Made by a program: the position numbers and the translations under genes
Shown here: positions 61,831 through 64,000 of the stretch, piece after piece
How positions within the stretch are numbered: position 1 is the stretch's first letter
Layout of the letters: each line of letters opens with the position of its first letter
Source of the DNA: GCA-002708315 sp964460905
Lineage (GTDB): Bacteria; Bacteroidota; Bacteroidia; Bacteroidales; F082
DNA length: 64,000 nt
Direction of reading: 5' to 3'
NCBI GenBank assembly: GCA_964460905.1
Contig: CAYWRM010000016.1
Span: forward strand, 1 to 64,000
Notes under the pieces: model-generated
The model's input: only the letters and a program-made list of their open reading frames with translations
Told to the model about the DNA's origin: nothing
The model's database searches: none

Positions 61831-63486
61831 CTATTTATTGTATAATATTGATAATAATTGGATTAAATTATTAATTTTTAGAGGCTTACTTAAATGATAA
61901 TCCATTCCATTATTCAGATATTTCTCAATATCTTCTCTAAATGCATTTGCAGTTAAAGCAATAATTTTTGCTTTACGTCTACTATTGTTTTTTTCTTGGT
62001 TTCTGATCAAACTGGTTGCTTCCATGCCATCCATTACAGGCATTAGTATGTCCATAAAAATGATATCATAATCTTTTTCATTGTGCATTTTTACAGCCTC
62101 TTCTCCGTTATTTGCTATATCACAACTATATCCAATTTGTTTGATCATTAAAGAACTCACTTTTTGATTTATAAGGTTATCTTCAACCAGAAGTATTTTT
62201 ATCCCAGAAGGTAAATCTACATTATCTATATGGTTGCATTTCTCAGAAGGCTTTTCACACTTTTTGGTCTTAATAGTAAACCATGATATTGAGCCAACCC
62301 CTAACTTACTCTTAATGCCAATATCACCACCCATTAATTTGGTGAGTTTTTTAGATATTGAAAGGCCTAACCCTATACCACCATATTTTCGGGTAGATGA
62401 TGAGTCAACTTGCGTAAATTCTTCAAACATTTTATTAAGCAAACCTTCCTCAATACCTATGCCTGTATCGGTTATTTTAAACCTTAATATAACTTCTGTA
62501 TCACTCTGATGATCAACAGAAACCTTAAGTGTTACATCTCCTTTCTCGGTAAATTTGATTGCGTTATTAACAATGTTTATAAGAATTTGTTTTATCCTTA
62601 CCGGATCAGATATAATGTGTTTAGGAACATAGTTGCTGATATTAAAACTAAGCCTAATATTCTTTTCGTCAGCTTTCAATTTTAATACTTTAAAAACGTT
62701 CTCAATCTCTTCATTCAGTGAAAAGTGAATATTGTCAATTTCTAATTGTCGTGTTTCAATCCTAGAAAAATCAAGCAAATCACTAATTATTATTGTGAGA
62801 TCTTCACCTGAACATCTAATGGTATTGAGATAGTCCTTTTGCTTCTGTGTAAGTTTAGTTTTTGATAGCAATTCACTCATGCCGATTATTCCGTTAAGAG
62901 GAGTTCGGATCTCATGAGACATATTTGTTAGAAAAATTGATTTTGATTGTGTTGCATACTCTGCCTTTTCTTTTGCTTTTTGGAGTTCTATAGTATAAGC
63001 TTCTTTTTCTTTAAGTAGTTTCTCAAGTTGATATTGCTTACTATATAATTCAATAAAAATTCTTACTTTTCCAACAAGTATAAATGATCTAATGGGTTTT
63101 ATAATAAAGTCGATTGCTCCAACATCCATTCCTTTTCGGATATAAAATTCATCTGAATAAACTGCCGAAACAAATATAATAGGAAGATATCGAGTTCTCT
63201 TTATACTTTTGAGATGTTCAACTGTTTCATAACCATCCATTCCAGGCATTTGAACATCTATAATAGCAAGCGTAAACTCATGTTGAAGACTCAACTCAAG
63301 TGCTTCTGACCCCGAGAGGGCACTCACGAATTCTACATCTAGGTCAGCAAGTGCATTTTCGAGTGAAAGCAGGTTAGCTTTTTTATCGTCAACAATTAGT
63401 ATTTTAGGCTTATCAATCAATTGTATTCTATTAATAAATTTATTTTTATTTCTTATACGCAACTTAATTTCTTCAATACTACCCAA
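61831..63486 (-). CDS. Hybrid histidine kinase with flanking receiver domains (REC-HisKA-HATPase-REC)
   Basis: This 551-residue soluble protein has REC1 at about 27-143 (phospho-acceptor Asp77 in IIDVQMPGMDG), a coiled coil at about 150-182, HisKA with His191 (NMSHEIRTPLNG), HATPase_c (NNAIKFTEKGDV, DTGIGIEEG, GGIGLGLSISKKL), and REC2 at about 430-548 with Asp479 (IIFMDILMPVMDG). No membrane segment or sensor domain: input comes through REC1. The start is TTG at 63486; the frame has a stop 36 bases upstream and no Met before residue 80, so TTG is required. Confidence 0.93.
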   Translation of the reverse strand: MGSIEEIKLRIRNKNKFINRIQLIDKPKILIVDDKKANLLSLENALADLDVEFVSALSGSEALELSLQHEFTLAIIDVQMPGMDGYETVEHLKSIKRTRYLPIIFVSAVYSDEFYIRKGMDVGAIDFIIKPIRSFILVGKVRIFIELYSKQYQLEKLLKEKEAYTIELQKAKEKAEYATQSKSIFLTNMSHEIRTPLNGIIGMSELLSKTKLTQKQKDYLNTIRCSGEDLTIIISDLLDFSRIETRQLEIDNIHFSLNEEIENVFKVLKLKADEKNIRLSFNISNYVPKHIISDPVRIKQILINIVNNAIKFTEKGDVTLKVSVDHQSDTEVILRFKITDTGIGIEEGLLNKMFEEFTQVDSSSTRKYGGIGLGLSISKKLTKLMGGDIGIKSKLGVGSISWFTIKTKKCEKPSEKCNHIDNVDLPSGIKILLVEDNLINQKVSSLMIKQIGYSCDIANNGEEAVKMHNEKDYDIIFMDILMPVMDGMEATSLIRNQEKNNSRRKAKIIALTANAFREDIEKYLNNGMDYHLSKPLKINNLIQLLSILYNK

Positions 63487-63536
63487 GGTCTTGCAAACTA
63501 TTAGGCAGTTAAAAAAATGTTAAAAAAACTGCAAAA

Positions 63537-64000
63537 TTAATATAGCCATACACGAAGTAATGACAATAGTTTATCTTTTTCAACAGGTTTTGAAAGGTAT
63601 TCGCTGGCACCTGCAGCTATACATTTATCTCTGTCTTCTTTCATAGCTTTTGCAGTTAAAGCTATTATTGGAAGTTGCTGATATTTCTTTTCTTTACGTA
63701 TCAATCTCATTGCTTCATACCCATCCATCTCAGGCATCATAATATCCATTAATATAAGATCAATATTATCGTTCCCTTTTAACTTCTCAATACCATCTTT
63801 TCCATTTCTACCCACAATAACATTAACTTCATAACTTTCCAGAAGGCTACTGATAGCAAATACATTTCTCATATCGTCGTCCACAACAAGTACGGTTTTA
63901 CCTTCAAGAGTATCCCCTTTTCCGTGTACCTTTTCAAGCATTTTTTTCTTCTTATCAGGCAGCTTTGATTCAACTTGATGAAGAAACAAAGTTGTTTCAG
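63537..64000 (-). CDS. Hybrid histidine kinase, C-terminal receiver part (truncated by window edge)
   Basis: The visible part covers a C-terminal receiver domain: TVLVVDDDMRNVFAISSLLES, phospho-acceptor Asp in LILMDIMMPEMDGYEAM, LTAKAMKEDRDKCIAAGASEYLSKP. The frame stays open to base 64000, and the segment TLFLHQVESKLP before the receiver is the linker that follows kinase domains in large HAMP/GAF hybrid kinases. The gene therefore extends beyond the window. It is followed 50 bases later by the REC-kinase-REC gene, so the two probably form a phosphorelay. Confidence 0.85.
   Translation of the reverse strand, partial: ETTLFLHQVESKLPDKKKKMLEKVHGKGDTLEGKTVLVVDDDMRNVFAISSLLESYEVNVIVGRNGKDGIEKLKGNDNIDLILMDIMMPEMDGYEAMRLIRKEKKYQQLPIIALTAKAMKEDRDKCIAAGASEYLSKPVEKDKLLSLLRVWLY

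Overview
The window comes from an AT-rich chromosome of a Bacteroidota bacterium, most likely an anaerobic member of the Bacteroidales/Marinilabiliales. The evidence is four proteins with type IX secretion (T9SS) C-terminal sorting domains, a gingipain-type C25 protease, a TonB receptor paired with a lipoprotein, the Bacteroidota-specific DUF4295 protein beside L33 and ftsY, promoters of the TAnnTTTG (-7) type, and almost no Shine-Dalgarno sequences. No tRNA, rRNA, phage, insertion sequence or CRISPR array was seen. The right end cuts a sensor kinase gene.

Layout. 0-3.5 kb: a MacA/MacB-like efflux pair and the nucleoside phosphorylase PpnP. 3.5-12.8 kb: a molybdenum island with a one-domain ModE-like regulator, a TiaS-like protein, a small membrane protein, a lipoprotein, a TonB receptor, a T9SS protein, and then moeA, a shortened moaA, moaC and a MOSC-MogA fusion. 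12.9-20.3 kb: formiminotransferase-cyclodeaminase, MarC, L33-DUF4295-FtsY-RimO, a MORN-variant protein and a thioesterase. 20.3-34.1 kb (mostly minus strand): a long KamA-like radical SAM protein, OsmC, a DEAD-box helicase, an alpha/beta hydrolase, a DUF922 protein, a Tricorn-like protease, an AddA-like helicase-nuclease and a T9SS protein. 34.1-43 kb: TamB back to back with TsaD, CoaD and two TlpA-like proteins. 43-47.5 kb (minus): an NAD-epimerase-like protein, YccF, AroB, AroA and a LutA-like protein. 47.6-55.8 kb: three secreted proteases (C25, a zincin, a papain-like C1). 55.9-60.4 kb: HutI, IorB/IorA and AcpH. 60.4-64 kb (minus): CheB, CheR and two hybrid histidine kinases.

The strongest new signal is in the molybdenum island. 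Two palindromes with the same geometry (CGNTATG, 10 bases, CATATCG) lie just downstream of predicted -7 boxes. One precedes the modE-like gene and the other precedes the lipoprotein/TonB receptor operon. The geometry matches the E. coli ModE operator as I remember it. This links an outer-membrane TonB receptor to ModE-type control and to molybdopterin synthesis, and suggests an uncharacterised oxyanion (molybdate/tungstate) uptake system that also uses a bacterial TiaS homologue.

Other signals are: an inverted-repeat element that overlaps the 5' end of the TonB receptor gene; a probable sigma-54 promoter with two tandem upstream activator palindromes before the Tricorn-like protease; tandem calcium-binding loops placed between the catalytic His and Asn of the papain-like protease; several intergenic hairpins whose arms are built from short tandem words; and the tsaD/tamB pair, whose start codons touch. 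Histidine breakdown is represented by ftcD (13 kb) and hutI (57 kb), which are not adjacent. IorAB and the KamA-like protein fit amino acid fermentation.
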